47,137 nt of DNA from an uncultured Anaerolineales bacterium (GTDB lineage Bacteria; Chloroflexota; Anaerolineae; Anaerolineales; Villigracilaceae), in the NCBI GenBank assembly GCA_903873975.1, contig CAIQQN010000077.1, positions 1 through 47,137 on the forward strand, given 5' to 3'. The notes under the pieces are model-generated. The model worked only from the letters and a program-made list of their open reading frames with translations. It was not told the origin of the DNA and did no database searches. Positions 35,755-45,074 of this stretch are shown here, one piece after another (position 1 is the first letter of the stretch; each line of letters begins with the position of its first letter). The translations under genes were made by a program, and so were the position numbers.

Positions 35755-35964
35755 AGAGAGTTCGTACTCCAGAAAAACAAGAACATTCACCAGAGAGTAC
35801 GCAGTCCCTTAAGGGGATGATAATAGCACCAGGAAAGGCAAAAAGAAGATTTCTCTGCAGACTCAGAGGGCGTTAGGGTAAAACATGCCTGCAATGTAAT
35901 ATATGATGCACCCCCATCGGATGTAAGGATAGAGTTAAATTCAGAAGAAAGGTACAATGGTGTC

Positions 35965-37776
35965 ATGGAAAATACGAACCTGTCAGAAGAGCAATCCACC
36001 GCTGAAATGATCACCGAGTATGCCAGCCTGTTATGGCACTGGGCATGGTTGCTGATCTTGTTGGCCCTCCTGGCCGGAGGGGCTGCGTATTACCTATCAA
36101 GCCGCCAGACGCCGATCTACCAGGCTTCGGCCATGGCGATGATCAACGTTGCGCCATCTGCTCAAGATTCAACCACCTCAATATACATCGGGCAGCAATT
36201 GGCGGGGACTTATTCAAAGATGATGACCACTCGAACGGTCCTGGATTCAGTTGCCCAGCGTTTGGGGTTGGAGAAGCTGCCAGGATCTGTCCAAGTAACG
36301 CCGATAACCAACACCCAACTTTTATCTGTCACGGTAACCGATACAGATGCGGAGCTAACGGCATCCATCGCCAATACATTGGTGACTGTCTTCAGCGAAC
36401 AGATCCAGGCCGATCAGGCAGCCCGTTATGCAGATTCTGAGCAGAATCTCAAGACTCAAATGGATACGCTTGAGCAACAGATCCAAACCACCTCGGCCGA
36501 CCTGGCGGTACTGGGGCAGGAAATCCAGGATGATAATACCACTTTGACTGCACTACTTACACCAGACAACGTTGTACGAACCCAGGAGGAACTGGATCAA
36601 CGCGCCAGCTTGATCCAGCAGACACAATCCACCTTGCAATCCCGGGTGAGCCAGCAAGCCGAGATGCAAACATCCTTACAGAATTATCGCACATCCTATA
36701 CCATCCTGCTGCAAAGTTATGAATCGATCAGGCTGGCGGAATCCCAATCCTCGTCGGGCATTCTCCTGAAAGATCCGGCTGTGACGCCGGGGGGGCCTAT
36801 CCAACCGCACCCGTTCCAGTCAGCGATACTGGCAGCCGTGGTGGGCCTTTTCCTTGGGGCCGGGATCGTCTTCTTGATCGAGTTCCTGGACGATTCGCTC
36901 CGTGATCCGCAGGAGATCACCCGAAAATGGGGCATCCCGATCCTGGGGATGATCGCCAACTTTAATTCCAACAATGGCAATGAGCTGATAACAGAAAAGC
37001 AACCGCGCTCGCCGGTCTCGGAAGCCTTTCGCTCTATCCGTACGAATCTACAGTTCACCAGCGTTACATCTCCCCTCCATACGCTGCTTGTCACCAGTCC
37101 GTCCCCGGAGGATGGAAAAACGACCACTGTGGGGAATTTGGCTTGTGTCTTTGGGCAGGGCGGGCGTAAGGTGGTGGTCGTCGATTCCGATTTGCGCCGG
37201 CCGCGCTTGCATAGACTATTCGAGCTGCCAAACCACTCAGGCCTGACCGATCTATTTATCCGGCCAGAGGAAAATCTCGACGGAGCCGTACAACCGACCG
37301 AAGTAAAGAACCTCTATTTGCTCTCATCTGGAAGCCTGCCTCCGAATCCCTCTGAATTGATCAGCTCCCGGAAAATGGTCGAGATTATCAAGACTTTGGA
37401 GGCACAGTATGAGGTAGTGTTTTTGGATGCCCCTCCATCGCTGGTGGTAACGGATGCAAATGTGCTGGCCAATCTCGCCGATGGTGTTATTTTGGTGGTT
37501 CGCCCAAGCAAAACAAAACGGGCTGCCATAAAGCACACCCTCGAGCAACTAGCGCAGGTCAAAGCGAATATCGTTGGCGTTGTGCTGAATGGAGTGGATG
37601 TAAGAAAATCCCACTATAGCTATTATCGCGGCTATTACCATAAATACGGGCGCGAATATGCGTATTACTCGGATGGCAAATCACGCGGTTCTAGAAAACG
37701 GAGATCCCGCAAGAGCAACAAACAGGAAACATCTCTCCAGCCCGGATTGGAAAACCTTTCAGACCAACAAGAATAG
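35965..37776 (+). CDS. Wzz-BY-kinase fusion (polysaccharide biosynthesis tyrosine autokinase)
   Basis: Wzz N-terminus, VTSPSPEDGKTTTVGNLACVFGQGGRKVVVVDSDLRRPRLHRLF, VFLDAPPSLVVTDANVLA, C-terminal Tyr cluster HYSYYRGYYHKYGREYAYY. Confidence 0.95.
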   Translation: MENTNLSEEQSTAEMITEYASLLWHWAWLLILLALLAGGAAYYLSSRQTPIYQASAMAMINVAPSAQDSTTSIYIGQQLAGTYSKMMTTRTVLDSVAQRLGLEKLPGSVQVTPITNTQLLSVTVTDTDAELTASIANTLVTVFSEQIQADQAARYADSEQNLKTQMDTLEQQIQTTSADLAVLGQEIQDDNTTLTALLTPDNVVRTQEELDQRASLIQQTQSTLQSRVSQQAEMQTSLQNYRTSYTILLQSYESIRLAESQSSSGILLKDPAVTPGGPIQPHPFQSAILAAVVGLFLGAGIVFLIEFLDDSLRDPQEITRKWGIPILGMIANFNSNNGNELITEKQPRSPVSEAFRSIRTNLQFTSVTSPLHTLLVTSPSPEDGKTTTVGNLACVFGQGGRKVVVVDSDLRRPRLHRLFELPNHSGLTDLFIRPEENLDGAVQPTEVKNLYLLSSGSLPPNPSELISSRKMVEIIKTLEAQYEVVFLDAPPSLVVTDANVLANLADGVILVVRPSKTKRAAIKHTLEQLAQVKANIVGVVLNGVDVRKSHYSYYRGYYHKYGREYAYYSDGKSRGSRKRRSRKSNKQETSLQPGLENLSDQQE

Positions 37777-38007
37777 GAGGCCTCATCCATGCCTCTCGAG
37801 CAAATCGATTCGCTGAGCATTAACGGGATATGGCGTACACCGGGTTGCGGATGATAAATCCACCTACGACGGTCTTAATAAACCAGGATATTCCCAAGGA
37901 ATTTCAGGGTACCACGCAATGCTTGAACCCAAATTTCTGTAAATCCGTTAATTTTGATCGATCATTGTTCACGGTGCTATGGAAAAAGCAGTAGAGATGT
38001 GCTAAAT

Positions 38008-38901
38008 ATGGAAGAAGATAAGAATAGGAAATATAGAATATGCCCTTACCTTGGACAAAGATCAGACCCGGGGACAGCTTTTTCCTTTCCTTCTGAGTTT
38101 AATTGCTGTTACCACGCCAAACGAGTGGCAGCGATCGCCGTCGGGCACCAGGAACAGTTTTGCCTGACAAGCGGTTACCCGAATTGTGAGGAATATATCA
38201 CTGAGCCTGATGCGCTCTTGCCGGCTGGGCTTCACGCTTTCTATGGGAGACGTTCACGCAAGAGAAATGTAAATGGAAAGTGGTTGTGGGGCGCGATACT
38301 GGTGGTCCTGATGATCATTGTCACATGGCTGTTGATTACCCGGGGGAGAAGTTCTGGCCAATTCCCTGCTGCTGCCACCGTGACGATCGAATCTACTGAA
38401 ACAAGCACGGAAATCACTCCCACCGTTCTTTCACCGACGAAACCTCCAACACCTTCTCCAACTTCTGAAGACACACCAACCTCAAGACCACTTCTACGGC
38501 TGGAAAAACCGCTTGGAATAAATCATGAATTTATGATCCACCAGATCCAGGATGGGGAAAGCCTTGACCTGATCGCTGCCAAGCATGGCACCACGGTGGA
38601 GACACTGCTGGCATGTAATTATCGATTGCCTACCCCGTTATTGACAGGCTGGAAGATCGTAATCCCCTTGGTTAATATTGATACGCAAGGGCTGCCGGCT
38701 TTTGAGGTCTACAACGTTACAAAAGAAATATCAATGGTAGACCTGGCGAATCAGCTCTCAGTTGATCTGAATGAATTCAAGCACTACAATGCTGTGGGTG
38801 TTGATTTCATTCCCAGAGCAGGGGACTGGTTGCTCGTACCTCGGGCGGTATCACCCACCCCCATCCCCTCTCCCATTCCCACTCCCACTCCCACTCCATA
38901 A
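38008..38901 (+). CDS. LysM-domain protein with N-terminal Cys motif, single TM and P/T-rich linker
   Basis: ICPYLGQRSDPGTAFSFPSEFNCCYHAK...CLTSGYPNCEEY; TM WGAILVVLMIIVTWLLI; LysM FMIHQIQDGESLDLIAAKHGTTVETLLACN. Start ATG38008 preferred. Confidence 0.8.
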   Translation: MEEDKNRKYRICPYLGQRSDPGTAFSFPSEFNCCYHAKRVAAIAVGHQEQFCLTSGYPNCEEYITEPDALLPAGLHAFYGRRSRKRNVNGKWLWGAILVVLMIIVTWLLITRGRSSGQFPAAATVTIESTETSTEITPTVLSPTKPPTPSPTSEDTPTSRPLLRLEKPLGINHEFMIHQIQDGESLDLIAAKHGTTVETLLACNYRLPTPLLTGWKIVIPLVNIDTQGLPAFEVYNVTKEISMVDLANQLSVDLNEFKHYNAVGVDFIPRAGDWLLVPRAVSPTPIPSPIPTPTPTP

Positions 38902-38928
38902 CGCCTCCAGGCGAAGGATCGAAAAGTA

Positions 38929-39417
38929 ATGCCATCTGTATTATTCGTTTGCACCGCCAATCTATATCGCTCGCCTCTGGCTGCGGCTTTCCTGAGAGAT
39001 ACGCTTAAGGATGCGCTGGGTGCGAATGAGTGGGTGATCGACAGCGCAGGAACCTGGACAAGAAGTGGAGCGCGGATCCACTCTCAAACCGTCGAAGATG
39101 CCCGTCGTTTTGGGATGGATGTCAGTACCCATAAAAGCAAGCAGGTCACTGCGGACATGCTCTCCCGGAATGATCTGATCCTTGTTATGGAAACCGGTCA
39201 TAAAGAGGCGCTTCAGATTGAATTTCCAGACCAATCAAAAAAAGTCTATTTACTATCGGAAGTTGTCGATGGGCGTTATTATGATATCCCTGACCCCCTA
39301 TCAATTCAAGGGATCCATGACCGGGATATCGTCAAAGAGTTACATGAAATTATAACCCGCGGGAATAAAAAGATCTTCGCATTGGCGAAAAAGAATTCGA
39401 ACAACTCGACGAAATAA
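38929..39417 (+). CDS. Low-molecular-weight protein tyrosine phosphatase family (Wzb-like)
   Basis: VLFVCTANLYRSPLAAAFLRD (C-X5-R-S) and YDIPDPLSIQGIHD. Confidence 0.88.
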   Translation: MPSVLFVCTANLYRSPLAAAFLRDTLKDALGANEWVIDSAGTWTRSGARIHSQTVEDARRFGMDVSTHKSKQVTADMLSRNDLILVMETGHKEALQIEFPDQSKKVYLLSEVVDGRYYDIPDPLSIQGIHDRDIVKELHEIITRGNKKIFALAKKNSNNSTK

Positions 39418-39574
39418 ACCAATTTGAAACAGTGTGACACTGGATTGTGCCGATGGCCAAGGTGGCCTTCGCGAAGCACCCCCGTTGGGAGTGCTACTTC
39501 AACACCGTGAGGCATTGAAGGTACATCTCCCTTTTAGGGGTTCGGGGTGGGATTGAATATCTAGACTTAGCATG

Positions 39575-39609
39575 CGCCTCCCGTACGATCGTACAGGAGG
39601 CGTTTATTT
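39575..39609 (+). terminator. Terminator hairpin CGCCTCC-...GTACGATCGTAC...-GGAGGCG
   Basis: 7-bp outer stem, one C.A mismatch, internal perfect palindrome GTACGATCGTAC, then TTTATTTAT. Confidence 0.65.
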
Positions 39610-39824
39610 ATCCAAGTGGTTTATTTCGTTTCTTACCCATTCTTATTTCCTCAATAAGACTACACCACCCAGGGCGGTGTAGGTATCAATTAATAAGTCC
39701 CTTTATGAAGCCGATTTACCGGGAGTAAAGAGCTAGTAGATTTCATCGGTCAAGGAATAGAGGGAGCAAGGGATCAAGGTCATACCGGGTGACCAGAGTG
39801 ACCGACCCGTTACGGTAAATAAGA

Positions 39825-40070
39825 CAGAAAAAACCAGGCAGAAACATCCAATCCCAGGGTCGACAGTTGTGCAAGAAGGTACTCTTTGGCATTCTCGTAA
39901 GCGGGGGAACCAACCAGGCGCGGTGAACTCGTGATCGCCTTAATCGTTTCAATTGCGCGCTTGGCAGAAAATTCATTTGCAGATGCGTAGGCGGATAAAG
40001 CGTACGGAGGCAGTGTACGGAAAACTGCTAGAATAACCGCCGCGATGAGGACCAGCCCGCCCAGGACCTT
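39825..40070 (-). pseudogene. Truncated/decayed M28 family peptidase N-terminus
   Basis: Minus-strand frame reads KVLGGLVLIAAVILAVFRTLPPYALSAYASANEFSAKRAIETIKAITSSPRLVGSPAYENAKEYLLAQLSTLGLDVSAWFFLSYLP*, matching the typical M28 N-terminal TM + FSAxRAxExIxxIxxxPxxxGSPxxxxxxxYLxxxLxxLGLxV. Preceded by an in-frame TAA without a start codon, and stops before the catalytic domain. Confidence 0.7.
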
Positions 40071-40097
40071 TTAAAATGAAATACGCATTGGACTGGT

Positions 40098-40523
40098 TTA
40101 GAATTGGGGAGGGTAAAGTAATAATAATAATCTTACCCAGCCCACTACCATGACCGCCGAACAAACCGGCACGAACACCAGTTGCATACCCGTGGCAACA
40201 GCCCATACACGCAGCGATTTCTTCCAGCTGTTCTTGAGTATTAATTTTATGAAGATTATGCCGGATAGGAATGTCATCCCCAAGCCGGATCCAATGTCAA
40301 TGAAAAGATTGTTCTTGATTGATTTGACACCAAATACCGTCAAACCTCCCAGCAGGATCTCGAGAAACACGATGACAAACAAAAAAATCAATTTTGGAGG
40401 TTCCACCTTGCTCAGGCGGATACTTGTCCAAATCGTCCATGTTATTATTCCACAGTTGATTAATAGAATGAAACCTAAACCAAGAAACAAGATGATGGGG
40501 GAGTCTGGAAGAAGGTGGCTCAT
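40098..40523 (-). CDS. Hypothetical multi-TM membrane protein
   Basis: ORF with four hydrophobic segments (PIILFLGLGFILLINCGIITWTIW; LIFLFVIVFLEILLGGLTVFG etc.). Start MSHLLPD (40523) or upstream at 40550. Confidence 0.55.
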   Translation of the reverse strand: MSHLLPDSPIILFLGLGFILLINCGIITWTIWTSIRLSKVEPPKLIFLFVIVFLEILLGGLTVFGVKSIKNNLFIDIGSGLGMTFLSGIIFIKLILKNSWKKSLRVWAVATGMQLVFVPVCSAVMVVGWVRLLLLLYPPQF

Positions 40524-40827
40524 TTTTTCCTTTTGGTTATTATTGAACAATAAGTAAGAATTGAAGAAAGGCTTCCCACCCCGTAATGCAATTCGTGAAT
40601 GGGGTCACAAAGATTATCGCGCCAGTCGACGCAGATTTCAAGTACCCACCGCGATTTTTCTCCCTCCACAGGCAAAAGGGCTATATCATGGCAGGCCCCA
40701 CGGAATTAGGATTTTTTATCAGAGGGAGACGATGCCATACAGCATCCCTGGCGGCTTTCTCTCGGCCTTTGCTGGCTGCTGGTACTCATATTCATCCCCG
40801 ACTGTAAACCAAACGAACCTTAAACTG

Positions 40828-41199
40828 CTAATGAATAAGCGCCCACCGCCCATAAGCGACAAATGCAGCAAACACGAAAAGAACGACGCTGACGAATATC
40901 TTTGGTTTTTCCCGAGACTTGATATGGAAAAAAATTGAGATCAGCAGCATGATAGAGAGGATAAGCGCGGTTATTGAGGTTATCCAGGCGGATAGCCCCA
41001 AAACACCCGGCAGGATTAATCCCATTGCTCCAATGAATGTGAAGGCTGCAACCCCATAGAGGATTGATCGCGAAAGCTTTCCCATCTTTTGAATCGCTTC
41101 CTGCATGGTTGACAGGGATTGATGAAAACCATGCGTGTAGGAAACAGTGATCAACTTTATTCCCAGAATTACCTGGATGATCCACAATGCGAAATTCAT
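40828..41199 (-). CDS. DoxX-like small membrane protein
   Basis: MNFALWIIQVILGIKLITVSYTHGFHQSLSTMQEAIQKMGKLSRSILYGVAAFTFIGAMGLILPGVLGLSAWITSITALILSIMLLISIFFH, four-TM DoxX-like pattern. The N-terminal extension in the ORF track looks non-coding. Confidence 0.8.
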   Translation of the reverse strand: MNFALWIIQVILGIKLITVSYTHGFHQSLSTMQEAIQKMGKLSRSILYGVAAFTFIGAMGLILPGVLGLSAWITSITALILSIMLLISIFFHIKSREKPKIFVSVVLFVFAAFVAYGRWALIH

Positions 41200-41353
41200 T
41201 TTCGCCTCCAAATGATGGGGCGGGTGTAGGGAGGCTGTGCCAGCGACAGAGATCGATGGGGCGAACTTGTTGAGCGTTCCGCCATCATACCCGGAATCCA
41301 ACGTCTGCAAGCAGTGGTGCAACCCGGGGCGATGGGTTGGCCCGGGCTTATTA

Positions 41354-41641
41354 TTATGCGCCTTCCACGACGACCATTTTGGAGAGGGCGTATCTGTGGC
41401 GCAGACTGCGTGCCGGGGCGTATTCGGGCGAGTTGAGCCAGGCATTGGCCCTGGGGGTGTTTTCAAATTCGAGAATAACTAGGCGGTTGGCTTTCCAGTC
41501 ACCTTCGAGAGTCTCGTTTGGACCGCCACGCGCCAGGTATTTACCACCGAATAATTTTACAACAGCGGGAGCCAGCTTTTTGTATTCTTCATAACCAGCA
41601 GGATCTGTGATTTCAATATCTACGATCACATAAGCGGACAT
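41354..41641 (-). CDS. DUF1330 domain protein
   Basis: MSAYVIVDIEITDPAGYEEYKKLAPAVVKLFGGKYLARGGPNETLEGDWKANRLVILEFEN. Confidence 0.93.
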   Translation of the reverse strand: MSAYVIVDIEITDPAGYEEYKKLAPAVVKLFGGKYLARGGPNETLEGDWKANRLVILEFENTPRANAWLNSPEYAPARSLRHRYALSKMVVVEGA

Positions 41642-41653
41642 GGAGGTTCTCCT

Positions 41654-43186
41654 TCACGGATTTACCCATTCATCAAACAATGGAGTCAGGTCACAGGCGC
41701 AGGTCTGTTCGGCAGTTTGTTTGAAATCAGTCGTGGTGGCAATGCTCCACTCGTAGCGGAGGGTATAGTCAGCCAGGAATCGGTCAAAGGTTTCCTGGCC
41801 CATCTGGTCGCGCAAAGCCAGGAGAAAGAACGGCCCGCGGCCGTAGACAATGGCGACATAACCGTCACTTGTATACGAAGAAACCGGCAGCCCGATTGGG
41901 ATATTTTCGTCATTGAGCGTATCCCAGGTGGCCTGCATCTCATCCCGGTAAGACTGTGCCGCCTGAGTGCCATGTCGATCGAGGTAGTACTGCCAGGTGA
42001 CAAATTCCGCCATCGATTCGTCCAGCCAGGGTTGGTCCTGAGTCGCGTTGCCGACCAGGTTGTAGAACCACTGGTGGCCTATCTCATGCGTTACAACGAT
42101 TTCCAAGAAATCAGGCTCATTGTAAACATCCTTAGCAATCGAGGTCAGGCCCGGGAATTCAACCCCACCCGCCGAGGTGATGATGGGGACGATGTCAAAC
42201 TCGGTGTAGGGATAGGGAGCATATCGATTGCTAAAATCTGCGATGGCAGATGCGGCCGTCTTAAGCGCAGACAGTGCAGACTGGCTCAGGCTGGCCGGGG
42301 CATAACTGTTGATGGTGTGTTCACCGGTGGTTTCGGACTGTTTGATGAAACTGGAACTGGCTGCCAGGTAGAAATCGCGCGCTGGCCCGTCGGCATACAG
42401 GACCTGCTGCCTGCCCGCAGCCTCCGTGCGGTCAACCTCCTTCCCGGAGGCCGCCAGCACCAGATCTTCCGGGGCGTCCACCGAGACAAGGTAAAAACTG
42501 GCATCCGAGAAGAGTGGGTCGCCATCCAGGTCGGGCATCTGGTTGTTCCAGCCCTGCTCGTTATAGACCAGGATGGTGGGATAGGCATGTGCCAGCGACA
42601 GGATGCCATCGTTATAACCGAAAATGCCGTAATAGAAATCCCCACCCTGAGCCGGGACGGTGACTTCAAATATCACATGGATGATGACAGAGTCTCCTGG
42701 CAGGAGGGGTGTGGTCAGCGGGAGGCGCATCAACCCGGTCTGATGGATGACCTTGACGGTTTGATTGTCGAGCGTTACGTTTTTGATCAAGATGCTGCCA
42801 CCGAGAATTTCCGAGAAAATGGCAAAATCCACCTCGGTCAGGGTGACTGTCTCCTGGTTGGTGTAGCGGACGTCCTCCACGCCGTTGAGGCGGGTGGGCG
42901 GTTCGCCAATGCTGAATGCAATGTGATAGATGCTGGCGCCGGGCAGCCCGTCTAGGATGCTTTGTGCAGAGTTTGTCAGGTTCTGTCGGAAGAGAGAGCG
43001 GTCGTCCCAGGAAATATTGAACGGTGCTCCTGTCAGGGAGACCGGCGGAGGCGGTACGGATGTGGTCGTGGCTGCAGGGGAGAGAGGCGTGCGAGTGGGT
43101 GTAGGAGGCGCGAATGGCAAGACCAGTATATTGCAGGACAGCAGAAGACTGGCGATCAGGAAGACGGGGAGAAGGCGTTTTGACAT
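41654..43186 (-). CDS. M1 family metallopeptidase (aminopeptidase N-like), lipoprotein
   Basis: HEXXH in EIVVTHEIGHQWFYNLVGNATQDQPWLDESMAEF; lipobox LIASLLLSC. Confidence 0.93.
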   Translation of the reverse strand: MSKRLLPVFLIASLLLSCNILVLPFAPPTPTRTPLSPAATTTSVPPPPVSLTGAPFNISWDDRSLFRQNLTNSAQSILDGLPGASIYHIAFSIGEPPTRLNGVEDVRYTNQETVTLTEVDFAIFSEILGGSILIKNVTLDNQTVKVIHQTGLMRLPLTTPLLPGDSVIIHVIFEVTVPAQGGDFYYGIFGYNDGILSLAHAYPTILVYNEQGWNNQMPDLDGDPLFSDASFYLVSVDAPEDLVLAASGKEVDRTEAAGRQQVLYADGPARDFYLAASSSFIKQSETTGEHTINSYAPASLSQSALSALKTAASAIADFSNRYAPYPYTEFDIVPIITSAGGVEFPGLTSIAKDVYNEPDFLEIVVTHEIGHQWFYNLVGNATQDQPWLDESMAEFVTWQYYLDRHGTQAAQSYRDEMQATWDTLNDENIPIGLPVSSYTSDGYVAIVYGRGPFFLLALRDQMGQETFDRFLADYTLRYEWSIATTTDFKQTAEQTCACDLTPLFDEWVNP

Positions 43187-43227
43187 GGGTTTAGTCCGCG
43201 TTTTCTCCTCTGGGGACGTGTCCGCTC

Positions 43228-44433
43228 CTATTTTTTCCTTGCCATAGCAATAGCTGCGTTGATCTGGTCTGTGTGAGCGATGGTGTGCGATTCCAGTTCG
43301 AGCATCTGGGCCGCGGTCAGGAAGTAACCGGCTTTACGTTCCACAAAGGAATTCGGCAAGGCAGCCAGGAAGGCGACCATTTCAATTGAAAGGCGTCTTA
43401 ATTCATCAAGCAGACCTCTGATCGTGCCATAAGCCTTGACCGTGGCGTTGACGTGAGCCGGGAGGTTGCCGCCCCAATCGTCGGCGGGTCGCTCGTATCC
43501 GCCAACCGAGTCATCCAGGTTGGCGATCCATCCGCGCTCAGATTGGATCAGGTGAGCCAGGGTTTGTTTGGCACTCCATTCGCCGGGAGCAGGTTCCCGG
43601 TCCGCTTCGGCTTCGCTGACATCTTTGAAACAGGCTTCCAGCCGGCTGAGAGCGTCATCGTATTTGAGATGCACCTGTTTGGCCAGTTCAACCGGGTTCC
43701 AGGAGATATCCAGGACCGGTCGTTTGGTCAGTTCCATGGTGACCGCCTTTTTCTGCGGTCCGCGGTAGAAGACAACTTGGACCTTGTCGCCACCTTTCTT
43801 GCCGGTCAGCGCGGCCACAAAGCTGCCATAATCGTTGGTGATGGATTTTCCGTCCAGCTCAACTATGACATCGTCCTTGCATAGTCCAGCCGCGTAAGCG
43901 CCCATGCCCTGGCGTACCTCGTCCAGCCGCACACCCTGGCTGACAGGCACTCGCAGGGTTTTGGCAATGTCCGGGTTGAAATCGCTGATGTTGATCCCCA
44001 ACATCGGGCGGTCGAACGTGCGCCGGTCGAGACCGGTTTCGATTACGGAGGCAAGGTTGGCAAGGGTGGAATCCCATTCGGTCTTGAATCCTTGGGCGCG
44101 TTGTTTCCAATCCTCCCCATCCGGTACGCTATGGTTGAAAACCACCAGCGTGCCATCGGGTTTGGGAGTCAGTGTGACGGTCACTTCGGTGGCGGCGGGT
44201 TCAGAGCGACCAAACCATTTGAATTTGACGGATTTGTTTTCTTCCAATGATATATATTCTCCGGCTGAGTAGAAGTCGCCATGCCACCACAGGTACATCC
44301 GCCCACCGGGACGCGGGGCAACAGTGGCAAAATCACAAAGCCATTCGTGCAGGGCAGTGGCATGCGTCAGGGCGTAATACACTTGTGCCGGCGTGGCTCT
44401 AATAAACTGTTCTGATGTAATGGAAGTAGACAT
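43228..44433 (-). CDS. AHSA1/SRPBCC - PDZ - DinB three-domain fusion protein
   Basis: Start MSTSITSEQF at 44433. N-term RATPAQVYYALTHATALHEWLCDFATVAPRPGGRMYLWW (SRPBCC), middle GVRLDEVRQGMGAYAAGLCKDDVIVELDGKSITNDYGSFVAALTGKKGGDKVQVVFYRG (PDZ), C-term EWSAKQTLAHLIQSERGWIANLDD...ESHTIAHTDQI (DinB-like). Confidence 0.85.
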   Translation of the reverse strand: MSTSITSEQFIRATPAQVYYALTHATALHEWLCDFATVAPRPGGRMYLWWHGDFYSAGEYISLEENKSVKFKWFGRSEPAATEVTVTLTPKPDGTLVVFNHSVPDGEDWKQRAQGFKTEWDSTLANLASVIETGLDRRTFDRPMLGINISDFNPDIAKTLRVPVSQGVRLDEVRQGMGAYAAGLCKDDVIVELDGKSITNDYGSFVAALTGKKGGDKVQVVFYRGPQKKAVTMELTKRPVLDISWNPVELAKQVHLKYDDALSRLEACFKDVSEAEADREPAPGEWSAKQTLAHLIQSERGWIANLDDSVGGYERPADDWGGNLPAHVNATVKAYGTIRGLLDELRRLSIEMVAFLAALPNSFVERKAGYFLTAAQMLELESHTIAHTDQINAAIAMARKK

Positions 44434-44434
44434 A

Positions 44435-44929
44435 TTAGTTCCCTTCTTTTGTGAGTGGTTTTTCAGGATGTTTAAGCCAGGTGATAATATCCCGGGCGTG
44501 CTCTTCCTCGTGGCCGCGGAAGATATCCACCAGATGGGTAACAGTGGTCTTTTTACCCCACGGGACGATGACCGGACTGAAGAATTTATCCTCAGGCATT
44601 TGCTCGATGAGAGTGCGCAATACCTGGCGGGCAACACGCCATTCCTTCAGAACGTGTTCATAGTCCAGGTCCTTGCGGGATGATATGGTCAGGGCATTGT
44701 ACTTATCGAGACTGCGGATGGCTGGTATGGAGGGCAGACATCCGACCATGTGGGCACGCAAAGAGGCGATGGTTGCATCGTCCCAGCCGGTCATATGGGC
44801 CAGCATGTCTTTGATGGTCCAGCCAGGATAAATTTCTTTATCAGGATCAATCTCTGGCAGGAGGTCTTCGATTTTTTCACGCGTCTCGTCTATACGATGA
44901 AGAAGGAAATTCTTATCTGGAACTGGCAT
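44435..44929 (-). CDS. DinB/ClbS-like family protein
   Basis: IDETREKIEDLLPEIDPDKEIYPGWTIKDMLAHMTGWDDATIASLRAH...VDIFRGHEEEHARDIITWLK. Confidence 0.82.
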   Translation of the reverse strand: MPVPDKNFLLHRIDETREKIEDLLPEIDPDKEIYPGWTIKDMLAHMTGWDDATIASLRAHMVGCLPSIPAIRSLDKYNALTISSRKDLDYEHVLKEWRVARQVLRTLIEQMPEDKFFSPVIVPWGKKTTVTHLVDIFRGHEEEHARDIITWLKHPEKPLTKEGN

Positions 44930-45074
44930 GGAAACCTCCTAATATAATTCGGCTTATTTTACACCCGCTGGGGTTACCAGGAGATGATGCAGATTGGTGC
45001 CAATTTAACCAGAAGGTATTCTGATTTAAGGGTCTTCCATACCATTATCATTGCACCCTGTTTGCTGGGATTCA

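Noticed and set aside
40561-40938. 125-aa plus-strand ORF
   Set aside because: Overlaps the 3' end of the well-supported DoxX-like gene on the opposite strand; no domain recognised.
41717-42955. 412-aa plus-strand ORF opposite the M1 peptidase
   Set aside because: Antisense to a clear HEXXH metallopeptidase; frame open because of GC-rich codon structure.
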